NCBI GenBank assembly: GCA_904066235.2
Contig: CAJFCV020000003.1
Span: 10,788,001 to 10,852,000 of the forward strand
Direction: 5' to 3'
Length of the DNA stretch: 64,000 nucleotides
Source: Bursaphelenchus xylophilus
Taxonomy: Eukaryota; Nematoda; Chromadorea; Rhabditida; Aphelenchoididae
Part shown: positions 10,205 through 20,962 of the stretch, piece after piece
Layout of the letters: the number at the start of each line of letters is the position of its first letter
Position numbering within the stretch: position 1 is the first letter of the stretch
Notes under the pieces: generated by a model
What the model was told of the DNA's origin: nothing
The model's database searches: none
What the model saw: the letters and a program-made list of their open reading frames with translations, nothing else
Made by a program: the position numbers and the translations under genes

Positions 10205-13200
10205 ATGGCCACAATTTTGATTTTGTTGGCCTTATGCGGGGGCCTTTACGGCCAACGGGTCACTCCGGAGCAGCAGCTGAAAGCTGAAACAGCGCTGATG
10301 GCGAAACGAATGAATCGGAATGTTGAGCCGTGTGAGAACTTTACCGCGTTTGCCGCGGGAAACATTGGGTTAGCGTCGACGAGGGCGGTGAACATCATTG
10401 AATCCGCCAAAGTGCTGAGCAGAGTTCATTTTCCAACACAGGTAGGTTGAAAGTACAGGGAATATAGTCATAGTCAAAATAGTATAGGGAAATATAGTCG
10501 AAATATATACATAATCTGTGTGCAGCAACGCCTTGTACAATACAACAAAACCTCGCTATAACAACCAGAATTTCAAGGGCAATACTGGTCAATCTTACAA
10601 GGGAAGTACCGCAAGCCTCGACGCTCAGATTTTCTTTACATTGTGCAAAAATTTTGTGCATAGGCCACATGTCAATTCCTGAAAGTTCTAACTCTCGCTT
10701 TGCAACCGCTGCCGAGAAATTCAACGATCTTTGCCGCCGAGAGAGTACGCAAAACGTGGAGAGCGGTTAGAGAGAAACAACACTTTTTTGGCTATAACTT
10801 TGCCATAACTAGTATCGCCCAGAAAAAGAGAATTTTTGGTGAAAACATTACCATCGAAGGTAGAAATAGATACGTAGTTTTTGATGTCAAAACTCAAAAA
10901 AATGAGGTAGTACGCGAAACGTGGAGAGCGGTCCTAAAAAGTACCTTTTGGCCATAACTTTGTCAGCTTGGCCCCGAAAAAATAATCTTTGTGAAGAGAT
11001 TATCGTCATAGGTAGAAGTAGATGTGTACTTTTTTATGCCAAAATTTGCGAAAAACTTCCACATTTTTGCCTACTTTCGATCTAAAAATCTCCGTCGTTT
11101 CTGTAAAGCACAAGCTTGCAGTCTGGCATATGCCTTAGAAAAAACTATTCTAAATTCCTCCCAAGTTTCTGCAAAATCTGAGCGTCGTACTTAGGGTACT
11201 CCCCTTGCATCCAAAATGAACCTCTATACAACGAAAGCCTTCTATAGAAAATAAATTTTCTGATTCCTTATTGTATACAGACTTTTTTAAGGCACTTCTT
11301 TCATATATTTACATATGTTGCAGGCGAGTTCCTTGAAAACCGTCAAAGACGTCTACAAAGCGTGCAAGGCCGACAACTCGACCCTGATCCCCCCTCTATT
11401 CAACACAACCGAGATCAAAAATGTCACTGATGAGTTGGCAAAGTACGCTGCCACCTCCGGAGCTGATCTGACTTCGTTTATTAAGGTCTACGGAAACGTT
11501 CTGCGCGTCCTCTTCAATTACGGACATGACTACTTCTCCGAGAAGCTGTTTCTCTCCGGAATTCGGCTGCCTTCAGTGATTGCAAAGGGAAATTTGACAA
11601 TCCCCAAGGAGAATGAGTGTAAGACGCTGGCGGGTGTTGCGCTTTGCGCTAATCTGACAAAAACCGTCTTTGGAATCGATGGATGCACAAATGCGACAAT
11701 CTATATTCCGAAAAATGTAAGGATGCATACAGTGAAATCTCTATACGATGAATCTGAAAGGGACCAAAAAAATCGTTTTTTTTTTATTTTTTTTGCTGTA
11801 CTGTCAGCCAGTCGGGAAAATAATGAGCACAACGTCGCTGCGCCGATCGTGTCGCTGAAGTAAAAAGCAATTTGATTTTTGACACAATTCATTTTCTCGG
11901 CGGCGATGCGATTTTTGATGTGACAAAGTGCTCATTATTTTTCCGACATATTGATAAACAGATCCCGCTGTACTAGTCCTTTTGCAAAGCCGCTGGATTG
12001 ATTTCAGTGGCATGCGCAAAAAAAAACACAAAAAATCATTTTGCACAGTGCAATAGGCTTTTTTTGGGCCGTCGCTCCAACCGTGACTTTATTTTCTCTG
12101 TGCATATTGCCGAAATCGCTCCAGCGACTTTGCGAACGGAGTAGTGCTGACAATTAAGTCCCTTCAGGCCCTTTGGTGGGCTTTTAAAACCGCAGAAAAT
12201 GGTTGCTACAGAGAGATTTTGTATTTCACAAAATGCTGTAGTAATCTCTGAAAAATGAACTCCCGCTGAGAATAAACTGTCTATAAAGAACAATTCCAAA
12301 GGCATTGAGAGCTATTTTTAGGGCGAAATAAACCTCCGTAGAATGAAACCTTTCTATGACAAATAAATTCCTCAATTTATTCTAATATCGTTGTACGAGC
12401 ATTCTACTCTATAAATTCTGTTATTTTTTGTGCCTTGGCGTTTCCTAACGCAGCAAAGATCCCTTTTCAGGCGGCTGAAAGAAAGAACTACTCAACTGCA
12501 CTTGTGCAATTCCTCAAAAATAACGTCACCGCGCAAAACCTCACTTCCTGCGAGGAATACATCTGGAAAGTATACCCTATCTACTACAAAAAACTTCTCA
12601 TCGACTTCTACTTCCCCTCTGAGCGGTCGCTCAAGCGTTTCCACGACAAAATCCTCGCCTACGCGACGGGATTCAACATTGGCATCAAGGAGTTTGTTTC
12701 GTTCGCGGAACTTTCCAACTCGACCGTCGACGAAATCAACAAGCGCACCAAGACTGTGCTCTTTCACTTTTTGAGCCATCCAGTTTTTGATGACACGGAG
12801 TTTGCAAAGTCTTTTGGAACGCTGAATTCCACGGAGCCCTATTACAACAGGCACATCAACAACATCAAGCCGTTGTTGGAGTGGAATCTGAAGAAGAATT
12901 TGACGCGGTTTGCGACCTTCAGCTTGGAGGTAGGTTTTGTAAATTTGATTATATGGTAGTATTAGATAGTTTAGTTTGAAGTTTACAAAATTTTTAGGAG
13001 CATAACCACGTGGTTTTCGAAGCCGACCGGACGGAAATTCACTTTGGCTGGCCCGCATTGTCATATCCAAATTTCTACGAAGGTCTGCCAACTCAACTGG
13101 TCTTCCCCAACTTTGTCGTGCCTTTCAAGACCTTATTGGGTAGGTGTTTCAAAGTCTAGGAGCAAGTGTCATATTCAAAAATCATATTATGAATTTTTAA

Positions 13201-14891
13201 GAGGCAAAGATGGGGGAAGTGCTTACAAGGAAAGTCGTTCAGATCGCAAATGAACTATGACATGAGACCTGTGTGGTTTTATAGTCACATACTCTACTAT
13301 ATCGAATATAAAGGCATTTTTGCGTCTGGGCCCCGCGGCCGAGAAAATCGACTATAAAGTTTCGCAAGAAGAGAGCGCCGAAAAAGTCCTCTCTCCGAAA
13401 GCAAACCCAAACAGCTGCCCAGTTGGCCGAGTGGAAAGAGCGCTCGTCTAACGAATCTTCTTTTGGGTCGGGGGGCTGGGTTCGATTCCGTTCACCTGCA
13501 ATGTAAATGGTAAGACTACTGTGTACACTACAGTATGCGTAAAAAAAATTTTTTTTGTGTTTTTCCAATTTTATGTAGATTTGTGCTTTTTCTTCAGACA
13601 AAAACAAACAAAATTACTAATTTTTTTATTTAACTTTTTAACTATCATTTAACAACAGTCGTGAACACATTTAACAAAATGATGAAAACAAAGTTTTTGA
13701 TTACAGTACGAGCACAAAACAAAAGACAAGATGTCACAACTTCCTTTCGACAACTTTCCGATAGCCTTGCGGCGTAGCCGCAGGAAGCTCTCCGATTACC
13801 ATTCCAAGTCATGCCATTTTTAACAGTCTGGAGAAAAGTCGACTAAATTTGTTTGTTTTTGTCTGAAGAAAAGGCACAAATCTACATAAAATTGGAAAAA
13901 CACAAAAAAATTTTTTTTACGCATACTGTAGTGTACACAGTAGTCTTACCCTTTACATTGCAGGTGAAAGGAATCGAACCCAGCCCCCGACCCAAAAGAA
14001 GATTCGTTAGACGAGCGCTCTTTCCACTCGGCCAACTGGGCAGCTGTTCGGGTTTGCTTTCGGAGAGAGGACTTTTTCGGCGCTCTCTTCTTGCGAAACT
14101 TTATAGTCGATTTTCTCGGCCGCGGGGGCCCAGACGCAAAAATGCCTTTATATTCGTTATAGTAGAGTATGTGACTATAAAAACACACAGGTCTCATGTC
14201 ATAGCTCATTTGCGATCTGAACGACTTCCCTTGTTAGGAAAATGAAAATATTTTGTGTTTGTCTGCTACGATAGGACCTATAGACCACTGAACAACCCCC
14301 TTCTATGAATTGACGGTATGATCTCTGCCTAAAGGCCATATGATTTTCACAGAGAGAAAGACCTAAAACCCTCTTCACAACAAACATTTTTAGAGGTTCC
14401 AAAAGTCCATAAAAGGACAAGGAGAACCTCAATAAACATTCGACAAGAGAACAAGTCAGTCTTTTTTGATTCGTTGTACAGAGATTCAATTGAATGTAGC
14501 CCTACATTTTTCGAAATATATATTATATTTTCCTGTCGATAAAAAAGCTTATCCTTCTGACCTCAACATCTCTCTACTACAACCTATTTTTTCAGCGAAC
14601 GAAATCACCTACGCCGCCTTCGTCAAGTGGGTTGGAATCAACGAAGCCGTTACTCAAATTCCGGCTCCTTTCGGCCCCGAACTAAATCATGAGCATCTCT
14701 ACTTCATCAAGTTGGCTCAACTCATCGCTGAGAACAATGACAATGGAGTTGAAGATGTTTGGAATATTATCCGATGTTTCCCCGCTTTTTCGGACACTTT
14801 CAAGTGTACACATGGCAATGATTTCCACTACGACCGGAGAGACTGTCAAGGGAAGTCGGAGAGTCTGTTTCCAAGCTACGAGATTGCATAG
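10205..14891 (+). CDS. M13 (neprilysin)-like protein without catalytic core, paralogue 1
   Basis: Five exons (10205-10441, 11324-11716, 12471-12929, 12998-13139, 14596-14891) join in frame to 508 residues. Residues 1-16 (MATILILLALCGGLYG) are a signal peptide. CENFTAFAAGN near residue 43 matches the CDDFYxYACGN start of the M13 N-terminal domain, with the second Cys replaced by Ala. QLVFPNFVVPF matches the family's IVFPAGILQPPF. The next residues, ANEITYAAFVKWVG, correspond to the GLRLAYRAYKRW segment, and NHEHLYFIKLAQ (441-452) plus paired C-terminal cysteines match the family's end. The HExxH and ExxxD zinc motifs that should lie between are absent, so a peptidase role is not expected. I infer a secreted pseudo-enzyme, perhaps a binding protein. 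Introns hold elements A, C and E and a 1-kb palindrome. Confidence 0.85.
10598..11208. mobile_element. Family E element with a doubled interior
   Basis: AAGGGAAGTACCGCAAGCC at the left and GCGTCGTACTTAGGGTACTCC at the right are inverted relatives. The interior phrase ACGTGGAGAGCGGT occurs twice, so the interior is partly duplicated. It lies in intron 1 of the first M13-like gene. Confidence 0.6.
11804..11955. mobile_element. Family A MITE
   Basis: GTCGGGAAAATAATGAGCAC and the inverted GTGCTCATTATTTTTCCGAC bound the copy, in intron 2 of the first M13-like gene. A related gene fragment followed by family A occurs at 23366-24503. Confidence 0.75.
11976..12141. mobile_element. Family C MITE
   Basis: The ends GTCCTTTTGCAAAGCCGCTGG and CCAGCGACTTTGCGAACGGAG are inverted, with TA on both sides and internal CACAGTGCAATAGGC. 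It lies in intron 2 of the first M13-like gene. Confidence 0.7.
13414..13498 (+). tRNA. tRNA-like unit in the left arm of the palindrome
   Basis: TTGGCCGAGTGG is a good A box and GGGTTCGATTCC a good B box, about 55 nt apart, as in Ser/Leu-type tRNAs with a long variable arm. The T stem and acceptor stem do not pair, so it is not a working tRNA. Pol III transcription from the internal boxes is possible. Confidence 0.4.
13961..14046 (-). tRNA. tRNA-like unit in the right arm of the palindrome
   Basis: This is the inverted partner of the unit at 13414, with the same A and B boxes read on the minus strand. Differences near the 3' end (CCTTTCACC against CCGTTCACC) show that the arms have begun to diverge. 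Confidence 0.4.
14245..14480. repeat. Family D remnant
   Basis: CCTCTTCACAACAAACATTTTT and TTCGTTGTACAGAG match family D. It lies at the end of intron 4 of the first M13-like gene. Confidence 0.45.
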
Positions 14892-15005
14892 AAGAGACGA
14901 GAAGTCGTAATTTTCGTACTGTAAATCAACTATACACCAACATTCCGAACGGACAAAGGCTTTTGTCTATTTGAGGGATTTTATTGACCTTTGTGGACTC
15001 ATAAT

Positions 15006-15090
15006 TAATAAAAATTAATCAAAATGCAAAGAAAAATAAAGTGTTTTTTGACCAAATATTGTCATCAAAAATTTCCTAATTTTGCCTCAG
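15006..15090 (+). promoter_or_regulatory. Intercistronic poly(A) signals and probable trans-splice acceptor
   Basis: AATAAA occurs at 15006-15011 and 15035-15040, followed by a TTTTGCCTCAG acceptor ending at 15090, 24 bp before the next start codon. A poly(A) signal followed about 50 bp later by an acceptor near an ATG is the layout of nematode operon junctions. This is an inference from spacing only. Confidence 0.45.
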
Positions 15091-15114
15091 GCTATTTACA
15101 ATTTCTCGTCGGCC

Positions 15115-18057
15115 ATGGAATGGCTCAAAATTTTACTGTATATTACAGTAGTCCACAAAATAAACGCTGATGTTCTCTCGGAAAAAGCCGCCTTCTTCGG
15201 CGAAGGACTCAATTATGAAGAGAATCCTTGCGTCAATTTCCCAAAATTTGCCGCAGGCGATTTCCCACCGAACACGACGAAAGTTTGGAAAACAAAAATT
15301 GCGGCAGAAGTGTTGAACACATCTAGAGAAAATGAGGTGAGTAAGGTGCTTTACAATCTTTGTTGGTCTTAGAAAGCTGTGTAATTTTGTTTCCAAGCAC
15401 GCTCAACCCTCGGTGGTATAACACTTTGAGCCTACAAAACCCGTCTATAACAAACAGTTTGGACTTCCTAAAAGCTAATTTTAGGCCAAAATGAACGTCC
15501 GTACAACCAGGCATCCCTGAAAACGGATAAATTTTTTGATCTATTTTAATTTGTTGTATATGTAAAGAGGTTTTGGAAAGGCTTCCGAGTGTGAGACACA
15601 GATTTCTTACCCAAAATCCAAGCGTCGCACTAGGAGTACTTCCCCCGTTAGCCAAAAAATGGTGATCCTTGTGTTATATTACATTCTAAATGCCACTTTT
15701 ATTCGACGCTTTGGCCTAGAAAAGTGCCTCTAAAAATTTGATAGATAATGTCCTAAAAGACTGTCCCTAATAAGATTGAATTTTCAGCCAGCTCCCGTCA
15801 AGAAAGTTCGCGAAATTTACAAAAAATGCAAATCTGACGCCTCCCTGTTGAAAACGCCTCGAATTTTCAACTCACCGAACAAAGCCAAGATAGCGCAGCA
15901 GCTCAAGGACTACTTGGACAAAAACGATTTTTTTGACCACAAGGTTTTCCATCAAAATTACATCCCCACTCTGGCCGACATGTTCAACTTTGGAGCTGCG
16001 TATTTTGGCGAACACTTGTTGCGGAAGAGGATCTACATTCCGAAGCCGAATACGAGCACCGTCGATGAGCATGAAGTGTGCCGGAGGACGGTTCCGGAGG
16101 CACAACGAGATGGGATTTGCAAGAATCTGGTCGCGGAGATTTTTGGAGTGCCGAATGCTCCGGAGAACTTTGGAGTCGTATATTTTCCGGGCAATGTAAG
16201 GCAGTACAGTGAAAATTAAGTTGAGCTAGTCAAAAGGGAACATAAGGTCAGGCAGGGCTAGTATATTTTCCATTCCATTGCAGGCCGCCCACCGCAGAGC
16301 GTTGATTCTCGAGCTCCAGAAATTCTACGAAAGCCCCGCCGATCCGGGGCCGTTCCCCGACTGCGAAGCCTTGATCGTCGAGAGCTTCCCCATGATCTAC
16401 AAAAAGATTTTGCTCGACGCCAAAATGCCTCAGAACGAGACAGAAGCCTTCAACGAAAAGCATATGATTTACGCCACAGCCATCGTTCAAGAGTACCGTC
16501 GATTAATTCACTTCGAATTTGTTCCGGAGGAGGAGAAAAAGCGTGTGGACGACTTTCTAAATCACCTCAAATTTGAGCTGATTGGTCATCCAACCTTTCA
16601 GGACGATGTGTTCGCCCAGTACTTTGGAAATATTGATACTGAGAGCTTCTGGACCAAACGGCATGTGAATAGTATTCAGCCGTTGATCAAGTTTAATGTG
16701 GACAAGAACAAAATGGCTTTTTACACCAACAGCTTGACTGTAGGTGCATTTTTTTGCGCCAAGCTCTGTGTAAAATCTTTGTAAAACAAAACCTTTCTAT
16801 AGCGGACAATTTTGGAAGTCGCAGATATCATTTTTGGATAAAAACCCCTTCATACAATAATGTATTTCCCATAACAAACAATTTTTTTCATTTATATGTT
16901 CACAGGTTCACTGTTCAGTGGAGTTTCGTTTTTAGGAGCACACAGTCTTCATGGCCCAAGACAACAACACTTATATTGCATTCGGCTTCGAAGCAGTGTT
17001 GCCGCCTTATTACCACAGCGAGTACCCGCCCTACTTTGTGTTTTCCAATTATATTTTCGACTTCTTCGGAGAGTACAGTAAGCATGGCGCCAGTAGCGAA
17101 TAGTCCGAAGTTAGAGGCTGATTTCTATTGCTTTTTGCACACATATAAGGTCGAGGCCGTACGGCAATTATAGAAAATTTAAGTCGCGCTTTACGGAACC
17201 AGCCGAAGTACCAACCTGTCGGGAAAATAGTGTGGATTTTTTGCAGAAAAAGGTCTCGCTTCGTCACAGTCTCACATCAAATTTTCAAATGCGGCAAAGT
17301 GATGGCAAACTAATGGTGGACGACAACGAATCCACATTATTTTCCCGACAGATTGATGCAAGAAACTTCCATAGTATCAGCCTCAAAAATTTGTCGCAGT
17401 ACAAAGCCTCATCGCATCTGCGCACCAAATAGCCGTGGCAAATGAGTTATGGGCGGCGGCGAATTCACATTATTTTCCCGACAGACTAATACATGAAATT
17501 TCTATAAAATCAGTTTGTCGGGAAAATATTGAGAACAGTGTCGCTGCGCTAATCGCGTCGCTGAAGTAAAAAAAAATCTGATTTTATTGCGATACAATTC
17601 ATTTTCTCGGCGGCGATGTGATTTTCGATGCGACAGAGTGCCCATTATTTTCCCGACTGACTGATATCTTATAATACTTACAATTAGCAAGTAATTTGGC
17701 GTTTCAGTGAGTCAAGTCATCCACTACGCGTATGTCCACTACGTCGCAAATTACGGTACCGGAAAACCGTTTGATGATGAGTTCACCCACTCCTGGTCCC
17801 ACGAACAACTCTACTTCATCAACTTGGCTCAATTGATTGTCCTGCAAAAGCGCCAAAAGGGCGAAGATCCGTTCGATGAGAACGATAAAGCTTGGAGAAT
17901 ATTCAAATGCACCCGCGCCTTCTCCAACGCCTTTCATTGTCCGGCCGGAAGTAAGTATCATGTAACGACGGACTGCGATGTGCTGAAGGGAAATTACAAT
18001 TGGAGCGAGGAGCTGGATTATTACAAAAAGAATGAGAGTTTAGTTGTAAAACACTGA
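15115..18057 (+). CDS. M13 (neprilysin)-like protein without catalytic core, paralogue 2
   Basis: Five exons (15115-15336, 15788-16195, 16284-16739, 16936-17077, 17708-18057) give 525 residues. Exon count, phases and the 142-nt fourth exon are the same as in the gene upstream, so the two arose by tandem duplication. MEWLKILLYITVVHKINA is a signal peptide. NPCVNFPKFAAGDF marks the M13 N-terminal start, again lacking the second Cys. FVFSNYIFDFF corresponds to VFPAGILQPPFF, followed directly by MSQVIHYAYVHYV, so the HExxH/ExxxD core is missing at the same place. WSHEQLYFINLAQL (439-452) and AFSNAFHCPAGS with a second downstream Cys are the family's C-terminal signature. The likely product is a secreted non-catalytic M13 homologue. 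The only ATG near a plausible acceptor is the one chosen. Confidence 0.85.
15400..15612. repeat. Family D copy
   Basis: CCCGTCTATAACAAACAG, TTTTAGGCCAAAATGAAC and TTGTTGTATATGTAAAGAGG follow the family D order. It lies in intron 1 of the second M13-like gene. Confidence 0.5.
17216..17360. mobile_element. Family A MITE, GTGGAT subtype
   Basis: GTCGGGAAAATAGTGTGGAT and the inverted ATCCACATTATTTTCCCGAC bound this copy. The subtype carries GTGGATT instead of GAGCAC after the shared terminus, and the interior differs. It lies in intron 4 of the second M13-like gene. Confidence 0.6.
17510..17664. mobile_element. Family A MITE
   Basis: TCAGTTTGTCGGGAAAATAT and the inverted ATTATTTTCCCGACTGACTGA are flanked by AT-rich DNA with TA to the right. 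A half copy (CACATTATTTTCCCGAC) lies just upstream at 17464-17492. Confidence 0.7.
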
Positions 18058-18088
18058 TCGGTTGAACATACGAATGTTTGGCGGAGAA

Positions 18089-18094
18089 AATAAA
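18089..18094 (+). terminator. Poly(A) signal of the second M13-like gene
   Basis: AATAAA lies 32 bp after the TGA stop. Confidence 0.7.
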
Positions 18095-18114
18095 AAGAGT
18101 TCGGATTGAGACTT

Positions 18115-18665
18115 TTTAGGTCAAGTTTTCCCTTATGAGTCAAGCTGTTTTCTTTGGGTCAAGTCTTTCCTTATGGGCCAGGTTGTGCTGTTGTGAATCA
18201 GGTTATACGCTTATGAGTCAAGTTTCGCCCTTGCGCGTTCAAGCTCTGACCTTATGAGTTAAGTTGTGCCTCTTTGGGTCAACTTTTGACTTGGGGTCAA
18301 TCTTCGCCCTTATGAGTCAAGTCTTTCCTTATGAGTCAAGTGGCGCCGTTATGAGCCAAGCTGTGTTCTTTGGGTCAAGTTTTTCCCTTAGGAGTCAACT
18401 TGTGGCTTTTGGGTCAATTTTTGCCCTATGACTCAGGTTATGTCACTGCGTATGAAGCTTTCCCCGTTTGAGTCAAGTTTTGCCGTTATGAGTCAGATTT
18501 TGCCTTGTGGGTCCAGTTTTAATTAAGAGTCAATCTTCGTCCTAATGAGTCAAATTTTGCTTTTTTGGCTAATTTTTGCCTTTTGGGCCGGGATGAGCCG
18601 TTGTGGTTCATGTTTTACCCTAATAAGTAAAGTTGTGCCTTTCTGGGTCAAGTTTTGCCCTTTTC
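18115..18665. repeat. Degenerate minisatellite (GAGTCAAGTTTTGCC type)
   Basis: About 24 copies of a 20-25-bp unit, with core TTATGAGTCAAGTTTTGCC and variants TTTGGGTCAAG, run for 550 bp between two convergent genes. Copies differ at several positions, so the array is old. No open frame crosses it. Confidence 0.8.
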
Positions 18666-18794
18666 AGTTTATGAAAGCCCAGTTACCACAAAGTTGAAAA
18701 TATTACACAGTACTGAATCAAACGTGCCTGTCATCAGTCATACTTATAGCCAAAAAATGCCAGAACCGATACCCCTCCAACGCCAATACAATAT

Positions 18795-19765
18795 TTATTT
18801 TCCCTTGAACATATTCACCACGACATCCTTTCCCGACTTTTTCGTTTTACTCTTCTCCAGCGTCTTCTGGGAAGGCGCAGCGCTGACGGGAGGCTCGATT
18901 TGTTTGTTGAACATCTCATACAGCTGATTGACGCTTTCCAATTGGCAATATGGGCTGAGGACGGCGGGCTCCGGGAGCTCTTCGATGGGTTCGTTTGGAG
19001 GCTTATGACGCTTGTAGTATTCTGGGATTTTGCCGGGCAATGTGTAATCTTCATCGTCCAGGATCTTCTTCAGCCGTTCTATGGACTAAAAATACTTTTT
19101 TTGAGGGTAGAAATGGGCAGTAAAATTTTGTAATAAACAATGAGAAATGTAATCAAACATCGCTACAACTCCCCTTATAAATTATTGAAAAAAATCAATA
19201 ACTTTTGTGACATTTCGTCAAACCTTGAGTACAACAGAATAATGGAAAAATACTTGGATAAATTTTGCCAGAGACTAAAGTAGTTTTCATCGAGAAAAAA
19301 AGTGTAAACTTACATCCTGCTTGACCTGTCGGTTGTTGAGGGAAAGCGAACAGAACAGGCTCACAACACAGCAAATGCACACACAAAAGATGGTGAAAAT
19401 CCTGCAGAAAATGTAATAAAATCTCCTATAACATGCAATATACAGTCAAGCCTCTGTAAACCAAATTTCAGACCAGCAAAACCTGTCTATAACGGACATT
19501 TTTGGAAGTTCCAAAATAAGGGATTTTACTAATTGTAAGAAAAAATTAACCTTTTTACAACGCAACCTATCTATAACGAATTAAATTTTGGTGGCGTGCA
19601 ATTTGTTGTTCAGAGGCTTGACTGTAATCAAAAGCAAAAAAATTAGCTCCAAAAATCATCAACTCACCCAATAAGATAGAAGAAAAAGTACGGGATGTCC
19701 TCTTCGGCTTCGTGATAATCGGTTCTTTTGAGCAAAATCTCCGAAGGCTGGACAAACGAATCCAT
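18795..19765 (-). CDS. Small single-pass membrane protein, unknown function
   Basis: Three minus-strand exons (19668-19765, 19314-19401, 18795-19085) join in frame to 158 residues. After an acidic N-terminus (MDSFVQPSEILLKRTDYHEAEED) comes one hydrophobic segment (about 28-54, with IFTIFCVCICCVVSLFCSL, rich in Cys). A charged C-terminal part follows, with a proline-rich stretch (KPPNEPIEELPEPAV) and a basic tail (KTKKSGKDVV). The absence of a cleavable signal and the single segment suggest a type II or III membrane protein. I recognise no family. All splice sites are canonical, and AATAAA overlaps the stop codon. Intron 1 contains a complete family D element. Confidence 0.75.
19443..19624. 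mobile_element. Family D MITE, complete copy
   Basis: CAGTCAAGCCTCTGTA at the left and CAGAGGCTTGACTG at the right are inverted, with TA on each side, over 182 bp. Inside are the diagnostic phrases CTGTCTATAACGGAC and CTATCTATAACGAATT. This copy defines the family used for the partial copies elsewhere. Confidence 0.75.
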
Positions 19766-19880
19766 TTCACGACTCAAATCCGACCGTTCGGCGGGAAGAA
19801 AATTGAAAATAAAGTAAAAAATAAAAAATTATTCCAAATATTTGACAGTTTTGATGAGAATTTGATGAGAATTCCGGGGT

Positions 19881-20755
19881 TGCAGAAGTTTTAAAAATGA
19901 GATTTTTTCAATTGTCATCGGGAAGTTTATGCTGCGGGGTTCCATACAATATTTATATTTTCTGAAAGCCAGTTTTTTACTCTACAGGGTGTTCCAAGAA
20001 TTATGGAAAAATCTATTCGTTAATAACTTTGTGCTCGGTGGTCCAATCCGAAATTTTTTTTTGCATTTTGCAGAAAAACCTTGGAGTTTTTAGAATCAAA
20101 AATTTTTTTTTGTTTAAACGGCGGAGGCTTCTGTAATCCGCCTTGAATTCGGCGGAGCGGTTTTTTCACAAACAAGGCTGTAAAAATGGGTTCATTTTTT
20201 TCTCCGCCGGTTTCTCCGCCGAATTGCTTTTTTTCTTCTCCCAGTGGGCCGAAGGCGTAACAAGTCGTATTTAGGCGCCATGCCACCAGGAATACCATAC
20301 GTTTTGGTTTTGGCCAATTTTGACTCTTCAAAGTCGAAGAAAAATCGTCCGCCGGGGTTAAAAAATGTCTGCGCCGAATGACAAAAATTTGAAATAAATG
20401 TCATATTGTATCTTCTGAATCCTTTTCCGCCTCCTTTCTTCACACATGCAACAATTTACAGCCCCATTTGTGAAAAAACACTCCGCCGAATTCAAGGAGG
20501 ATTACCGAAGTCTCCGCCGATCAAAGAAAAAAATTTTTTTTTGATTTTAAAAACTCAAATGTTTTCCTGTAAAATGTAAAAGAAATTTTTCGGATTGGAC
20601 CACCGAGCACAAAGTTATTAATGAATAGTTTTTTCCATAATTCTAGGAACACCCTGTACTGCCATACCAGATTTCAGCCTTCTAGCGCAAACGGCTAGCG
20701 AGATATTGAGGAATAAAGCAAGCGCATTCCGAAAAAAATTGAAAGAGTCGCGGAG
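19881..20755. repeat. Dispersed repeat, split copy
   Basis: TGCAGAAGTTTTAAAAATGAG to TTTTTTACTCTA, then after the inserted element CTGCCATACCAGATTTCAGCC to GAAAGAGTCGCGGAGATCGG. Both halves match 7556-7755 in order. Confidence 0.8.
19985..20656. mobile_element. Family F inverted-repeat element inside an older repeat
   Basis: CAGGGTGTTCCAAGAATTATGG and CCATAATTCTAGGAACACCCTG are inverted ends flanked by TA (19983-19984 and 20657-20658). Arms of about 200 bp carry CCGCC-rich phrases (AATTCGGCGGAGCGG and inverse). The middle contains no intact transposase. A TA duplication and CAGGG end fit a mariner-type non-autonomous element. CCGCCG-rich relatives occur near 33540 and 57540. Confidence 0.8.
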
Positions 20756-20951
20756 ATCGGTTGTGTCCCAACCTGATTGATTTTTTTGGGCGTTTTCCGT
20801 ACTCTGAAGCCACAAATTCACAGAAAAATAATAAAGTCATCGTTTATTTACATTTCTTTCAATACATGTATCTTATAAAATCAACAGTAAACAAAGCCTA
20901 TGAGAGATCAGGACCAGCAAAGATGAGGAGAGGAGGCTCTGAAATTAAAGT

Positions 20952-20957
20952 TTTATT
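20952..20957 (-). terminator. Poly(A) signal of the six-exon gene
   Basis: AATAAA on the minus strand, 6 bp after the TAG stop. Confidence 0.65.
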
Positions 20958-20962
20958 GTTAG

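Larger units (their letters stand above)
13226..14233. mobile_element. 1-kb palindromic element with TTA target duplication
   Basis: The ends CAAGGAAAGTCGTTCAG and CTGAACGACTTCCCTTG are inverted copies, flanked by TTA at 13223-13225 and 14234-14236. Arms of about 385 bp are nearly identical and enclose about 230 bp of unique DNA. A 3-bp TTA duplication is typical of PIF/Harbinger transposons, but no transposase is present. Each arm carries one tRNA-like unit, so two face each other. The element fills intron 4 of the first M13-like gene, exactly where the catalytic-core exons would be expected. Confidence 0.8.
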
